Shown: piece after piece, positions 1 to 8,964 of the stretch
How the letters are laid out: the number at the start of each line of letters is the position of its first letter
Position numbering within the stretch: the first letter of the stretch is position 1
Source: Muribaculaceae bacterium
Lineage (GTDB): Bacteria > Bacteroidota > Bacteroidia > Bacteroidales > Muribaculaceae
DNA: 56,969 nt
Assembly: GCA_017436845.1 (NCBI GenBank)
Contig: JAFSCJ010000006.1
Location: 1 to 56,969 of the forward strand
Direction of reading: 5' to 3'
Notes under the pieces: generated by a model
Told to the model about the DNA's origin: nothing
What the model saw: only the letters and a program-made list of their open reading frames with translations
Databases searched by the model: none
Position numbers and translations under genes: made by a program

Positions 1-66
1 AGAATAGAGGGTATTTGCCCGAAGAGCAATAGAAAAGAGGAGTGTGGAAGTTAAGAGTTAAATAAA

Positions 67-93
67 AAACGCAAGATTTGAGTTCTTGCGTTT
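67..93 (+). terminator. Terminator-like hairpin
   Basis: A perfect 10-bp inverted repeat (AAACGCAAGA and TCTTGCGTTT) surrounds a 7-nt loop. It could end a rightward gene lying before the window. Bases 1-66 show no convincing coding end, so the gene it serves is unknown. Confidence 0.6.
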
Positions 94-170
94 AGTGTTT
101 AGTTGAGAATCATGCTGCCGAGTGATGTTTCGATTTTCTTTATACATCTAAATGAATGGGAAATAGTGAG

Positions 171-221
171 GTTAATAGAAAACTACCTATATGTTTAATG
201 GTGTAGGTAACATATAGGTAG
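171..221 (-). terminator. Terminator of the ECF sigma operon
   Basis: A perfect 13-bp inverted repeat (CTACCTATATGTT at 183-195, AACATATAGGTAG at 209-221) lies just after the stop of the last leftward gene. On the minus strand it is followed by TTTTC. This fits an intrinsic terminator. Confidence 0.75.
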
Positions 222-231
222 CAGGCAATTA

Positions 232-657
232 TTATGGAGTAGTTGTTGTAAATTTTGTTTGACGGAATAAACTGGTTATTTTATTTAACTGTCGAATTGA
301 AAAAATAGAATGTAATAATATGATGATGAGGATGGTGTAGATTGAGATAGTGAGAGAGAATATTTCTATAGTCGCTATTTTATTTATTAAATGTGATATT
401 TGTTGAATTTCAACCCTGTGGAAAATATCTGTCAAGTGTAGATCAAGACTAAATACAATTATAAATATTGATGATATAATTCCTATAATGAGCGTTGTAA
501 CAATGCGAATAGTCATCTCTTTTTTTGCTCTTTGTTGTTGAATCTTTATTTGATCTATAATATTCAATTTAGATGATAATAGTTCCATGAAATTATTATC
601 GGCTATTTCAGGATTGAAATTAGAAAAGTAAGATTTTAAATTAGAATCATTATTCAT
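232..657 (-). CDS. Small membrane protein downstream of an ECF sigma factor
   Basis: This 141-residue protein has two clear hydrophobic segments (about residues 50-70 and 95-120) after a polar N-terminus of about 45 residues. Its start overlaps the end of the sigma factor gene by 8 nt, so the two are translationally coupled. The position after an ECF sigma gene, with a cytoplasmic N-terminal part and membrane segments, fits a membrane anti-sigma or sigma-linked sensor. No zinc-type anti-sigma motif (HxxxCxxC) is present, so that role is inferred from position only. I do not recognise the family. Confidence 0.75.
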   Translation of the reverse strand: MNNDSNLKSYFSNFNPEIADNNFMELLSSKLNIIDQIKIQQQRAKKEMTIRIVTTLIIGIISSIFIIVFSLDLHLTDIFHRVEIQQISHLINKIATIEIFSLTISIYTILIIILLHSIFSIRQLNKITSLFRQTKFTTTTP

Positions 658-1129
658 GACTTATTATTGCTTTTAGATGTTTACGACCACGTAGTAATTG
701 TTGTTTTACTGCATCTTCAGTACAACAAATGATATCGCATATTTCTTTAATTGAATACCCTTCAAGATAATATAGCAAAATCGTTGTTCGTTCTTTTGGC
801 GATAGCTTGTTTAATGCATAGTATAGCTCTTGGTATTTGAATGATGAATCGGAGTTTTCATTGCTTGTTTCGGTTGTAGCATAATCAAGTGGCAAATATA
901 TCTTGTGATATTTAATATAATCGAGAAATGTATTGTGTGCTATTGTTTTTAGCCATGCTGAAAATTTATTCTTTTCGTGATATTGCTCTAATGATAGGTA
1001 GGCTTTTATAAATGTCTCTTGAGCAATGTCGTCGGCTAAAGTTTTATCTCCACAACATAGAGCAAGCAGAAATCGTCTTAATGATTTCTGCTCTTTGGCA
1101 ATGCTAATAGTAAATTCTTCTTTAGTCAT
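650..1129 (-). CDS. ECF-type RNA polymerase sigma-70 factor
   Basis: This 159-residue protein has the two-domain ECF layout. A region 2 helix near residues 10-75 contains DDIAQETFIKAYLSL and FSAWLKTIAHNTFLDYIK, typical of core binding and -10 recognition. A region 4 helix-turn-helix near residues 105-155 contains LSPKERTTILLYYLEGYSIKEIC. The length is normal for the group. It sits in the middle of a three-gene leftward operon with small membrane proteins on both sides. The target regulon cannot be seen, and no TonB receptor or FecR-type anti-sigma is next to it, unlike many Bacteroidales ECF loci. Confidence 0.93.
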   Translation of the reverse strand: MTKEEFTISIAKEQKSLRRFLLALCCGDKTLADDIAQETFIKAYLSLEQYHEKNKFSAWLKTIAHNTFLDYIKYHKIYLPLDYATTETSNENSDSSFKYQELYYALNKLSPKERTTILLYYLEGYSIKEICDIICCTEDAVKQQLLRGRKHLKAIISHE

Positions 1130-1144
1130 GCCTTAATGATTTCT

Positions 1145-1543
1145 TTATTTGTTGTTCTTTTTCTCAACGAAATAAGTAATATAATAAGCAATACCTAAGG
1201 AGATAAGTATTATACCGGATAATAATATAAAGCTAGTAAAATCATTTAAGTGAGCCATGTTATAACAATATGCCAAAATGATAAAGAATACAGCAATGGC
1301 AATTCCGAGACATGAGCAAATGTTTCCGATAAGCAATTTAGAAATAATGTTTTTTTTCGGTGATTTGTGTAAAAGTTTTGTTACAGACTCAATATCAATA
1401 TTGATATTCTTTTCCATGGCTGTAATAATAATTTGAGATAATTTGTTTGTTTCATTAGTGCTTTTTCGCATAATCAGCCAAACGATTAATACCGGTAGAG
1501 CAACACAGATAGAGAAAACTGTAAGAAAGTCAAAAAAATACAT
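1145..1543 (-). CDS. Small membrane protein, first gene of the ECF sigma operon
   Basis: This 132-residue protein has one hydrophobic segment near residues 4-24, a polar stretch of about 40 residues, and two more membrane segments (about 70-92 and 100-124). It resembles small membrane proteins often found next to Bacteroidetes ECF sigma genes (DUF6249-like by appearance only). It lies 15 nt before the sigma gene. A possible promoter (TATTTTTG, minus strand, 1622-1629) lies about 80 nt upstream but has no good -33 element. Function unknown. Confidence 0.72.
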   Translation of the reverse strand: MYFFDFLTVFSICVALPVLIVWLIMRKSTNETNKLSQIIITAMEKNINIDIESVTKLLHKSPKKNIISKLLIGNICSCLGIAIAVFFIILAYCYNMAHLNDFTSFILLSGIILISLGIAYYITYFVEKKNNK

Positions 1544-1666
1544 AATTAAAATTTTAAAGGTTAAACGAAATGTTATTTACCATAATAACGATATAATCTA
1601 AAAAAAAGTGACATTTAGAAACAAAAATAGTAGTGAGAGAAAGAATATAAATAAAGATAGTGTTTT

Positions 1667-1696
1667 TTTGCTATCGGTAAATTATGTGTAACTTTG
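1667..1696 (+). promoter_or_regulatory. Promoter of tilS
   Basis: TTTG (1667-1670), 18 nt, then TAACTTTG (1689-1696) matches the Bacteroidetes primary promoter pattern. The -7 element ends only 7 nt before the start codon, so the transcript would have almost no leader. Confidence 0.75.
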
Positions 1697-1703
1697 TGGG
1701 GAG

Positions 1704-3032
1704 ATGGAGAAATTTCGTTTTAAGATACACGAGGCGTTAAAGAGTTGTTGCTTGGTGGGCGATAGCTCTAAGGTGCTTGTGGCATTGAGTGGAGGTGCTG
1801 ATTCGGTGGCTTTGCTCGATGTGCTTGTAGCTTTAGGATATGAGTGTGTAGTAGCTCATTGTAATTTCCATCTGCGTGGAGAGGAGTCTAATCGAGATTG
1901 TGCCTACGCTGTAGCATTAGCCGAAAGTCTTGGCGTAGAAATTCATGTCAAGGATTTTGATGTGCCAGCTTATGAGGCGCAATATGGAGTGTCAACAGAG
2001 ATGGCATGTCGTGAGTTGCGATATGCGTGGTTTGAGCATTTACGGGTGGACGTTGGAGCCGATGTGATTGCTGTTGCACACCATAGAGATGACAATATCG
2101 AGACATTTTTCTTAAATCTGTTGCGAGGCACAGGTATTGCCGGATTGACCGGTATGTCATATCGAAATGACCGCATTGTGCGCCCTATGCTTGCCTGCAG
2201 GCGTGTTGAAATTGAACAGTATTTAAGAGATAGACACTTAGACTATGTAACAGATAGCACTAATCTTCAGAATGATTTCAAACGTAATCGTTTGCGCAAT
2301 GTAATCCTTCCGATGATTGAAGAACAGTTTCCCGGAGCAAGTGATGCGATAGCAATGACTATTGCAAATCTTCAAGGAAATGAGGCCGTTTATCGCTCTC
2401 GCATTTTTGAGATAGAAAAAAGATACAAGAAAGAGGATATTATTGAAATTGCTCAGCTTGTTGCCGAAGAAGATGGCGCAGAAACGTTGTTATTTGAGTT
2501 GTTGCGACCATATGGTTTTAATTTTACTCATGTGCGAGATATAATAACATCTAAAGAACATTCCGGAAAACGTTTTTATGCTGACTCTTATGTCGCATTA
2601 CTTGATAGAGGGCGGTTGATATTATCAAAAAACTCACCAGCCGATGAAGAAGATGAATATATTATTAAGCTCGAACAGCCGATTCATAAACCTATAAACT
2701 TCAATATTTCTATTTTTGAAAACCATCGAAACTTGTCGTTTAAGACCGACGTCAATAGTGTATTTTTTGATGCTGAGATATTATCGGGTGATGCTGAATT
2801 TAAATTGCGACATTGGCAACCCGGAGATAGATTTGCGCCATTTGGAATGGGCGGAACAAAAAAATTGAGTGATATATTTTCTGATGCAAAATTATCATTG
2901 GACGCTAAATCAAAAGTGTGGTTATTGACTCGAAACGATGAAATCATATGGATAATTGGAATAAGGGCGTCTCGCCATTTTGCAGTAAAAGAACAGACAA
3001 AACGAGTGTTACAGATAGAGTTTTTGCCTTAA
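1704..3032 (+). CDS. tilS: tRNA(Ile)-lysidine synthetase
   Basis: TilS attaches lysine to C34 of the CAU-anticodon tRNA(Ile), so that it reads AUA. The PP-loop motif SGGADS is at residues 29-34 in an N-type ATP pyrophosphatase domain. HHRDDNIETFFLNLLRG and RNRLRNVILP are typical TilS segments. A C-terminal TilS domain is present (RHWQPGDRFAPFGMGG, then KKLSDIFSDAK). The length of 442 residues is normal. It appears to be its own transcript, since the next gene has its own promoter. Confidence 0.96.
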   Translation: MEKFRFKIHEALKSCCLVGDSSKVLVALSGGADSVALLDVLVALGYECVVAHCNFHLRGEESNRDCAYAVALAESLGVEIHVKDFDVPAYEAQYGVSTEMACRELRYAWFEHLRVDVGADVIAVAHHRDDNIETFFLNLLRGTGIAGLTGMSYRNDRIVRPMLACRRVEIEQYLRDRHLDYVTDSTNLQNDFKRNRLRNVILPMIEEQFPGASDAIAMTIANLQGNEAVYRSRIFEIEKRYKKEDIIEIAQLVAEEDGAETLLFELLRPYGFNFTHVRDIITSKEHSGKRFYADSYVALLDRGRLILSKNSPADEEDEYIIKLEQPIHKPINFNISIFENHRNLSFKTDVNSVFFDAEILSGDAEFKLRHWQPGDRFAPFGMGGTKKLSDIFSDAKLSLDAKSKVWLLTRNDEIIWIIGIRASRHFAVKEQTKRVLQIEFLP

Positions 3033-3058
3033 AGTAAGCAAAAATGCCATTTAATGCG

Positions 3059-3088
3059 TTGAAAATAATACATGATTAGTTAACTTTG
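3059..3088 (+). promoter_or_regulatory. Promoter of the ybaK-aroC-radical SAM operon
   Basis: TTG (3059-3061), 19 nt, then TAACTTTG (3081-3088). The start codon follows 18 nt later. Confidence 0.75.
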
Positions 3089-3106
3089 TGAAAATTTCAG
3101 TGCATA

Positions 3107-3607
3107 ATGGCAGGAATACAAAAAACAAATGCAGCTCGATTGCTCGATAAAGCAAAAATTCAGTATGAATTAGTGCCTTATGAGGTGGATGAGAATAATC
3201 TTGCTGCCGATCATGTTGCCGAAGAACTTGGAGAGGATATAAATCAGGTATTCAAAACGCTTGTTCTTCATGGAGACAAGTCGGGGTATTTTGTGTGTGT
3301 CGTTCCCGGTAATTGTGAAGTTGATTTGAAAAAGGTGGCAAAAGTAGCTGGTGCCAAGAAAGCTGAAATGATTCCAATGAAGGAATTGTTGCCATTGACC
3401 GGATATATTAGAGGCGGTTGTACTTCGATAGGTATGAAAAAGCAGTTTCCCACGTTTTTCCATGAGACAGCATTGGATTTTGAATTTATATTTGTGAGTG
3501 CTGGTCAGCGTGGTTTGCAGTTGAAATTAGCCCCACAAGATTTAATAAAATATGTGCGCGGTGTAGTCGCTGATATCGTAGTAAAAAACGAAGAAGATGA
3601 AGAATAG
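3107..3607 (+). CDS. ybaK: YbaK/EbsC-type Cys-tRNA(Pro) deacylase
   Basis: This 166-residue protein belongs to the YbaK/ProX editing family, which hydrolyses Cys-tRNA(Pro) mischarged by prolyl-tRNA synthetase. Family features are the FKTLVL segment near residue 50, with its conserved lysine, then [22 protein letters not shown], and a [10 protein letters not shown] segment in the glycine-rich loop. The length is typical. The gene overlaps aroC by 11 nt and is the first gene of a three-gene operon. Exact tRNA specificity within the family cannot be read from the sequence. Confidence 0.9.
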   Translation: MAGIQKTNAARLLDKAKIQYELVPYEVDENNLAADHVAEELGEDINQVFKTLVLHGDKSGYFVCVVPGNCEVDLKKVAKVAGAKKAEMIPMKELLPLTGYIRGGCTSIGMKKQFPTFFHETALDFEFIFVSAGQRGLQLKLAPQDLIKYVRGVVADIVVKNEEDEE

Positions 3608-4676
3608 TATAGGAAATATATTCAGAGTAACAACATTTGGCGAATCACATGGGGTTGCCATTGGAGGAGTTATAGATGGAATGCCTGCCGGTATAGAGAT
3701 AAATCTCGAAAAAGTGCAGAATGAGCTTGACCGTCGTCGTCCAGGACAGTCGGCAATCGTTACTGCTCGCGATGAGAAAGATCGAGTGAAAATCCTTTCA
3801 GGAATGTTTGAGGGAAAGACCACAGGCACATCAATCGGTTTTATTGTTGAAAATGGAGATCAACATTCAACTGACTATGAGAATATAAGAACTACTTTTC
3901 GTCCCTCTCATGCCGACTATACTTATACTCAGAAATATGGATTGCGCGATCATCGAGGAGGTGGACGTTCATCGGCTCGTGAAACGATTGCTCGTGTAGT
4001 GGCTGGAGCATTTGCTCGTCAGGCATTGGAGCAATTGGGGGTTAAGATATATGCATATACATCTCAAGTGGGAAATATCTGCTTAGATAGTGATTATACT
4101 AAGTATGATTTATCCAAGATAGAGAGTAATGAAGTGCGTTGTCCTGATGCAACAGTTGCAAAACAAATGTATGATTTGATAAGTCAAGTAAAGTCCGATG
4201 GAGATACTATTGGCGGAGTGATAACCGGAGTAGTAAAAGGGGTGCCGGTAGGACTTGGTGAACCGGCATTTGGAAAACTACATGCTCAACTTGGAGCAGC
4301 AATGCTTGGAATTAATGCTGTCAAAGGTTTTGAATATGGAATGGGATTTGCCGGAGTAGGGAAGCGTGGTAGTGAGATGATAGATCGTTTCTATACCGAT
4401 GATGCCGGTAATATAAAGACCACGACAAATAATTCCGGAGGTATTCAAGGAGGAATATCCAATGGAGAAGATATATATTTCAGAGTGGCGTTTAAACCTG
4501 TTGCAACTTTACTTCAAGAGGTTGAGACCATAGATGCTGATGGAAATGCTACGATATTAAAAGCAAAAGGACGTCATGACCCTTGTGTGTTGCCTCGTGC
4601 AGTACCTATTGTAGAAGCGATGGCAGCTATTGTGATTTTGGATGCATATTTAAAAAATAAAACAACGCATCTGTAA
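3597..4676 (+). CDS. aroC: Chorismate synthase
   Basis: AroC makes chorismate from 5-enolpyruvylshikimate-3-phosphate, using reduced FMN, as the last step of the shikimate pathway. Signature segments are [18 protein letters not shown] near the N-terminus, [31 protein letters not shown] followed by [13 protein letters not shown], and near the C-terminus [19 protein letters not shown]. The length of 359 residues is standard. It overlaps the ybaK gene by 11 nt and the next gene by 1 nt (TAATG), so translation is coupled. Confidence 0.97.
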   Translation: MKNSIGNIFRVTTFGESHGVAIGGVIDGMPAGIEINLEKVQNELDRRRPGQSAIVTARDEKDRVKILSGMFEGKTTGTSIGFIVENGDQHSTDYENIRTTFRPSHADYTYTQKYGLRDHRGGGRSSARETIARVVAGAFARQALEQLGVKIYAYTSQVGNICLDSDYTKYDLSKIESNEVRCPDATVAKQMYDLISQVKSDGDTIGGVITGVVKGVPVGLGEPAFGKLHAQLGAAMLGINAVKGFEYGMGFAGVGKRGSEMIDRFYTDDAGNIKTTTNNSGGIQGGISNGEDIYFRVAFKPVATLLQEVETIDADGNATILKAKGRHDPCVLPRAVPIVEAMAAIVILDAYLKNKTTHL

Positions 4677-5599
4677 TGGCAGCGTGTTATCGCGATTTTT
4701 CTCAATTTCTTGCCGAATTGTTCCCTTGCAAAATGCAGAAGATTGCTGTAAATGCAGGGTTTACATGCCCCAATAGAGATGGGACAAAAGGGCGTGGTGG
4801 CTGTACCTATTGTAACAATCAAACATTTAACCCGGCGTACTGCGCACCTGTGCTTAATGTTACACAACAACTTGAAGAGGGGAAAAAGTTTTTTGGGAAG
4901 AAATATCCCGATATGAGATATTTAGCATATTTTCAAGCATACACAAATACTCATGGAGATATCTCTCAATTGGTGTCTTTGTATGAAGAAGCGCTTGCTG
5001 TTGACAAGGTTGACGGGTTGATTATTGGCACTCGACCTGATTGTATGCCTGATGAATTGCTTGAAAAGTTGGTTTCAATACATCAAAAATCTTGTGTCTT
5101 GGTGGAATATGGAGCGGAAACGGCTCATAATGTGACATTAGAGAAGATAAACCGTTGCCACACATGGGAAGAAACGGCCGATGCTGTGATGCGGACGTCG
5201 GCAGTCGGTTTGCCTGTGGGCTTACACCTAATAATGGGACTTCCAGGGGAAGATAATAAGATGATGATTGAAACAATTGATATGGTATCACGTCTGCCTA
5301 TTGATACAGTTAAATTGCATCAGTTACAGCTCGTAAAAGGTACACGCATGGCTCTTGATGTGGAGCGAGGAGAATATGATGTACCTCGATTTACGGTTGA
5401 TGAGTATATAGAATTGTGCTGCGAAGCAGTGAGGCATGTGCGTCCTGATATTGCAATTGAACGATTTGTCTCGCAATCGCCTGATAACTTGCTAATATCT
5501 CCACGCTGGGGGTTGAAAAACTATGAATTTACACACCGCTTAAATCGTCGCTTAAAAGAATTGGGAATACAGCAAGGAGATTGCTATACTCCCAATTAA
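4676..5599 (+). CDS. TIGR01212-type radical SAM protein (YhcC-like)
   Basis: This 307-residue protein carries the extended cluster motif of the YhcC/TIGR01212 radical SAM group, with cysteines 31, 43 and 46 (CPNRDGTKGRGGCTYC). It continues with AYFQAYTNTHG, GTRPDCMPDELL, VEYGAETAH and GLPVGLHLIMGLPGE, all typical of the group. The substrate is not known to me; the family has been linked to RNA or cofactor modification without firm proof. It is the last gene of the operon and converges with the exported deaminase-like gene 24 nt away, with no clear terminator between them. Confidence 0.9.
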   Translation: MAACYRDFSQFLAELFPCKMQKIAVNAGFTCPNRDGTKGRGGCTYCNNQTFNPAYCAPVLNVTQQLEEGKKFFGKKYPDMRYLAYFQAYTNTHGDISQLVSLYEEALAVDKVDGLIIGTRPDCMPDELLEKLVSIHQKSCVLVEYGAETAHNVTLEKINRCHTWEETADAVMRTSAVGLPVGLHLIMGLPGEDNKMMIETIDMVSRLPIDTVKLHQLQLVKGTRMALDVERGEYDVPRFTVDEYIELCCEAVRHVRPDIAIERFVSQSPDNLLISPRWGLKNYEFTHRLNRRLKELGIQQGDCYTPN

Positions 5600-5623
5600 A
5601 CAGCACACAATATTGATTAAATT

Positions 5624-6136
5624 TTATTTCTTATAGTTCTTCAAAAAAGTACTTGCATCGCGGTAGTCCATTTGATGCATAGGAACTTTAGTCAATGTAG
5701 AATCAATCAATGCATCGTTATAGGCTTCAGCCGGATAAATCCCTTTAGCTATAACATCTTCACGAGAGTTTACAAAAACTACAGCATCAGCACCTGAGCG
5801 GCATATAGCATTATAGGCTTCAGTTGTAGGCTCGTTTATTGTGAAGATAGTTGCCATGTTGAGCTTTTTCTTGCGAGAAGAAGCAATAGCATTTTCTTCA
5901 GCAGTGGTAGTAGCAGTTGCTTTACCAGAACTGCGCAAAGCTCCATTAAGAATAACAACAGCACCGCATGGAAGTCCGCCTTGTTCAACATTTGATTTAG
6001 CTGCCGAAAGAGCCATGTCGATAAAAATTTCATCGGTAGGGTTTACGCGGTCAACTTTTGTAATGGGAAGACCCGTAATTGCAGTGCCTGCAACCAATGC
6101 AACCAATGTGATGAATGTGATAAAAATCTTTTTCAT
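5624..6136 (-). CDS. Exported deaminase-fold protein lacking zinc ligands
   Basis: This 170-residue protein begins with an export signal (KK, then a hydrophobic stretch at residues 4-23, no lipobox). The rest aligns with the guanine deaminase encoded just upstream: GGLPCGAVVI against GGPFGAVIV, TAEENAI (78-84) against HAEVNAI, and NEPTTEA (101-107) against CEPCPMC. The catalytic glutamate position is kept (E80), but the zinc histidine is Thr78 and both zinc cysteines are replaced. It therefore should not bind zinc as a deaminase does. It lies 27 nt after the deaminase gene on the same strand. Likely an exported protein with a new, unknown role. Confidence 0.85.
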   Translation of the reverse strand: MKKIFITFITLVALVAGTAITGLPITKVDRVNPTDEIFIDMALSAAKSNVEQGGLPCGAVVILNGALRSSGKATATTTAEENAIASSRKKKLNMATIFTINEPTTEAYNAICRSGADAVVFVNSREDVIAKGIYPAEAYNDALIDSTLTKVPMHQMDYRDASTFLKNYKK

Positions 6137-6163
6137 TGCTATAATTGTTTAAAAGTTAGAGGA

Positions 6164-6643
6164 TTAATATTCTATTTTGTCGCTTTTGTTTCTCCACTTG
6201 TTGAATGCTTTAATTGTGAAATCGTTTGGCATGTGGATGCATGGTATTGCGCGTTCAACTTTTGGCTTGTCTAGTTCACTATAAATAAATTTATCGCTGA
6301 AATCAATGGTATCGGCATCGTCTTGGGTGTTGCCGTAATATATGCGACTTATACCTGCCCAATATATAGCACTCAAGCACATAGGGCATGGCTCACAAGA
6401 GCTATATATGATGCATTTGTCAAGTTTGAACGTGTTTTCTTTCCTGCATGCTGATCTGATTGCATTAACTTCAGCATGTGAAGTGGGGTCATTGTCGGCG
6501 GTTACGCGATTAACGCCGGTAGCAATAACTTCTCCGTCGCGCACAATGACAGCGCCAAATGGACCTCCATTCTCGTCGATATTTTTTTCGGCGAGCTCGG
6601 CTGCAATTTTCATGAATTTGTAGTCGTCAGGAGTAAATACCAT
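6164..6643 (-). CDS. guaD: Guanine deaminase (cytidine deaminase fold)
   Basis: This 159-residue enzyme would convert guanine to xanthine and ammonia in purine salvage. Zinc ligands are His56 in HAEVNA and Cys86 and Cys89 in CEPCPMC, with the proton shuttle Glu58. The C-terminal part (FIYSELDKP and KAFNKWRNKSDKIEY) matches the small bacterial GuaD group rather than the tRNA deaminase TadA. It has no signal peptide and is cytoplasmic. It starts 24 nt after rho and runs in the same direction, so it is probably read from the rho promoter. Substrate assignment rests on resemblance. Confidence 0.9.
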   Translation of the reverse strand: MVFTPDDYKFMKIAAELAEKNIDENGGPFGAVIVRDGEVIATGVNRVTADNDPTSHAEVNAIRSACRKENTFKLDKCIIYSSCEPCPMCLSAIYWAGISRIYYGNTQDDADTIDFSDKFIYSELDKPKVERAIPCIHMPNDFTIKAFNKWRNKSDKIEY

Positions 6644-6667
6644 GTTGTCTAAATATAAATTGTATTG

Positions 6668-8677
6668 TTAGTCACCCATTGTGCGTAGTAGCTCGTCATT
6701 GTCTGATGTACGTTCCATGCGGTCTTTGATGAATTCCATCGCTTCGATAGAATTGCGGTCAGACAGGAATCGACGCAAAATCCACATGCGATTGAGTGTT
6801 TCAGTGCGCAGAAGAAGGTCATCGCGACGAGTGCTTGATGCCATAATATCAACAGCCGGGAATATGCGTTTGTTCGACAATTTGCGGTCAAGTTGCAATT
6901 CCATGTTGCCCGTTCCTTTGAATTCCTCAAAGATTACTTCGTCCATCTTAGAGCTTGTTTCGGTCAACGCTGTTGCTATGATTGTCAATGAACCGCCATT
7001 TTCAATGTTGCGTGCCGCTCCGAAGAAACGTTTTGGTTTTTGAAGAGCATTAGCATCAACACCTCCGGAAAGGATTTTCCCTGATGCAGGAGAAACAGTA
7101 TTGTAAGCACGAGCAAGACGAGTTATAGAGTCGAGTAGAATAACCACATCGTGTCCACACTCAACCATGCGTTTTGCTTTTTCCAACACGATGCTTGCAA
7201 TTTTAACGTGTCGTTCGGCAGGCTCGTCAAATGTAGAAGCAATAACTTCGGCATTTACGCTACGGCTCATGTCGGTAACTTCTTCGGGACGTTCATCAAT
7301 AAGCAAAATCATGATGTAGGTCTCCGGATGATTTTCAGCAATAGCGTTAGCGATATCTTTCAATAGGATTGTTTTACCTGTTTTAGGGGGAGCAACAATC
7401 AATCCACGTTGTCCTTTACCGATAGGCGAGAACATATCCACTACGCGAGTAGAAATATTGCAAGTCTTTCCACTTGTCAAGTCAAATTTTTCATCTGGGA
7501 ATAAAGGAGTCAAATGTTCAAAAGGAACACGATCACGTATATATTCAGGTAAACGTCCATTTACTTGTTTTACTGTGCTAAGAGGGAAATATTTTTCACC
7601 TTCTTTTGGTGGCCGTATAGTCCCTTCAACAACGTCTCCGGTCTTAAGCCCATGATGTTTTATCTGTGATTGTGTAACATATACATCATCGGGAGATGAT
7701 AGATAGTTGTAGTCGCTTGAACGCAAAAATCCATATCCGTCAGGCATTACCTCGAGGACACCTGTCGCTTCAATAAATCCATCGAAATTATAAAGTGGTG
7801 CAGCAGGTTGTTGAGGTTGTTGCTGGTTATTGTTGTTACGATTTTTTTGCTTCTTAGATTGTTTCTGTTGTTGCGGTAGTTGTTTTTGTTGCTGTTCTTT
7901 GCCCGGTTCGGTTATTACGATGGGGGCTGTCGCAGCGGCAATTGCGGCCGCAGCGGCAGCTTCCTCTTTCTCACGTTGTGAGCGTGGAACAAACTTTTGT
8001 CCACCACTGCGAGGGAAGAATGAGCCAAAAGCCGAATCGTTTGGTCGGAAATCCATTTTGGGTTTTTCCGACTCGACTTTTTCTGTTATGGGGTTTTGTT
8101 CTGATGGAACTTGAATATCCTCTTTTTCTGTATTTGTAAATTGAATGGGTAATGACGGTTCTTCGTCCTTAGCAAGAGGAGCTATCAATGTCATGATATC
8201 GTTGTCGCTATCCTCATTATTTTCGGGTATAGCAGTTGTCTCCGATTCTTTTATCGGTTGTTCTTCAGTAATAGACGTGGCGCTGTTTTCTTGAGTTTCT
8301 GTTGGTTCAGGTTTGTTAATGCGGCGGCGACGCCCACGAGTAGGTTGATTCTCTGTAGCTTTTCCCTCCTCCTCAGTAGTACTGATGTTTTCTTGAGTGG
8401 TTTTCTCGATTTGAACTTGTGGGGTTGGGATTTCCTCTGTAGGGGCTTTATTATCTTTTTTATTAGTTGTCTTTTTTTCTTTCTTTGGCTTGCTTTCTTT
8501 TGGCTCGCGACGTTTTTTTTCGGTGGCATTAGCCGCCATTTCAATAGCCTGTTGGTCAAGAATACGATAGATTAAATCATCTTTCTTGTTTAGATCGATT
8601 TTTTTTAATCCCATGTTTTCAGCAACAGACTTGAGCTCGCTGTCGCTCATAGAGTTAAGTTCGGAAATGTTGTACAT
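6668..8677 (-). CDS. rho: Transcription termination factor Rho with a long disordered insert
   Basis: Rho is the hexameric RNA-dependent ATPase that ends transcription. I chose the ATG at 8677 (669 residues, [12 protein letters not shown]) because known Bacteroidetes Rho proteins start like this; an ATG 36 nt earlier is possible. A Rho N-terminal helical domain (about 1-50) is followed by about 230 residues of low-complexity sequence rich in K, E, P, T, Q and N. Then come the cold-shock-like RNA-binding domain ([15 protein letters not shown]) and the ATPase core with a P-loop (APPKTGKT) near residue 425, [11 protein letters not shown] and the Q/R-loop region. It heads a rho-guaD-exported-protein operon. 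Confidence 0.96.
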   Translation of the reverse strand: MYNISELNSMSDSELKSVAENMGLKKIDLNKKDDLIYRILDQQAIEMAANATEKKRREPKESKPKKEKKTTNKKDNKAPTEEIPTPQVQIEKTTQENISTTEEEGKATENQPTRGRRRRINKPEPTETQENSATSITEEQPIKESETTAIPENNEDSDNDIMTLIAPLAKDEEPSLPIQFTNTEKEDIQVPSEQNPITEKVESEKPKMDFRPNDSAFGSFFPRSGGQKFVPRSQREKEEAAAAAAIAAATAPIVITEPGKEQQQKQLPQQQKQSKKQKNRNNNNQQQPQQPAAPLYNFDGFIEATGVLEVMPDGYGFLRSSDYNYLSSPDDVYVTQSQIKHHGLKTGDVVEGTIRPPKEGEKYFPLSTVKQVNGRLPEYIRDRVPFEHLTPLFPDEKFDLTSGKTCNISTRVVDMFSPIGKGQRGLIVAPPKTGKTILLKDIANAIAENHPETYIMILLIDERPEEVTDMSRSVNAEVIASTFDEPAERHVKIASIVLEKAKRMVECGHDVVILLDSITRLARAYNTVSPASGKILSGGVDANALQKPKRFFGAARNIENGGSLTIIATALTETSSKMDEVIFEEFKGTGNMELQLDRKLSNKRIFPAVDIMASSTRRDDLLLRTETLNRMWILRRFLSDRNSIEAMEFIKDRMERTSDNDELLRTMGD

Positions 8678-8832
8678 AAAAAGTTGATTATATAAGAGAT
8701 AATCCAAAATCAATATTGCACAATTAGTGCTTATTGTATAGAATTGATTTATTATTTGATTGGGGATAAGATTTGTTGATGGTATTGTTTGTTATACACA
8801 TCAAAAAAGATGTTGAATTTATAATTTCAATA

Positions 8833-8862
8833 CAAAGTTACACGCTTTTATTGAATAAACAA
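8833..8862 (-). promoter_or_regulatory. Promoter of rho
   Basis: On the minus strand TTTG, 19 nt, then TAACTTTG (complement of 8833-8840). It predicts a leader of about 150 nt before the rho start at 8677. It lies downstream of the small RNA-like unit at 8897-8972, so rho does not need that unit's promoter. Confidence 0.75.
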
Positions 8863-8896
8863 ATATTAAGCCTAAAAAGTTTTAAGGCTATAAAAT

Positions 8897-8960
8897 AAAA
8901 AAATTATCCGTCATCACGACGAATAACTTTCTTACCTTAAATCTAATACCATGAAAAACT
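8897..8960 (-). ncRNA. Small RNA or mini-ORF unit, copy 1 (MVLDLR core)
   Basis: A self-contained unit lies between rho and pheS on the minus strand. Its promoter is TTTTG, 19 nt, TATCTTTG (8965-8972). Twelve nt later comes ATGGTATTAGATTTAAGGT (8952 down to 8934), which can be read as MVLDLR then TAA. A 9-bp hairpin (arms 8918-8926 and 8904-8912, loop GTGAT) and seven T's (8897-8903) follow. The predicted transcript is about 64 nt. The same arrangement recurs at 55840-55915. I cannot tell whether the RNA or the six-residue peptide is the product. Confidence 0.7.
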
Positions 8961-8964
8961 TGTG

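Noticed and set aside
1..54. Possible C-terminal end of a rightward gene (stop at 52-54, or NRGYLPEEQ ending at 32)
   Set aside because: Two frames are equally possible and the fragment is too short to support either.
8258..8575. 105-residue hydrophobic frame opposite rho
   Set aside because: It is the antisense of the lysine-rich low-complexity part of Rho, which gives Phe/Leu-rich false membrane proteins.
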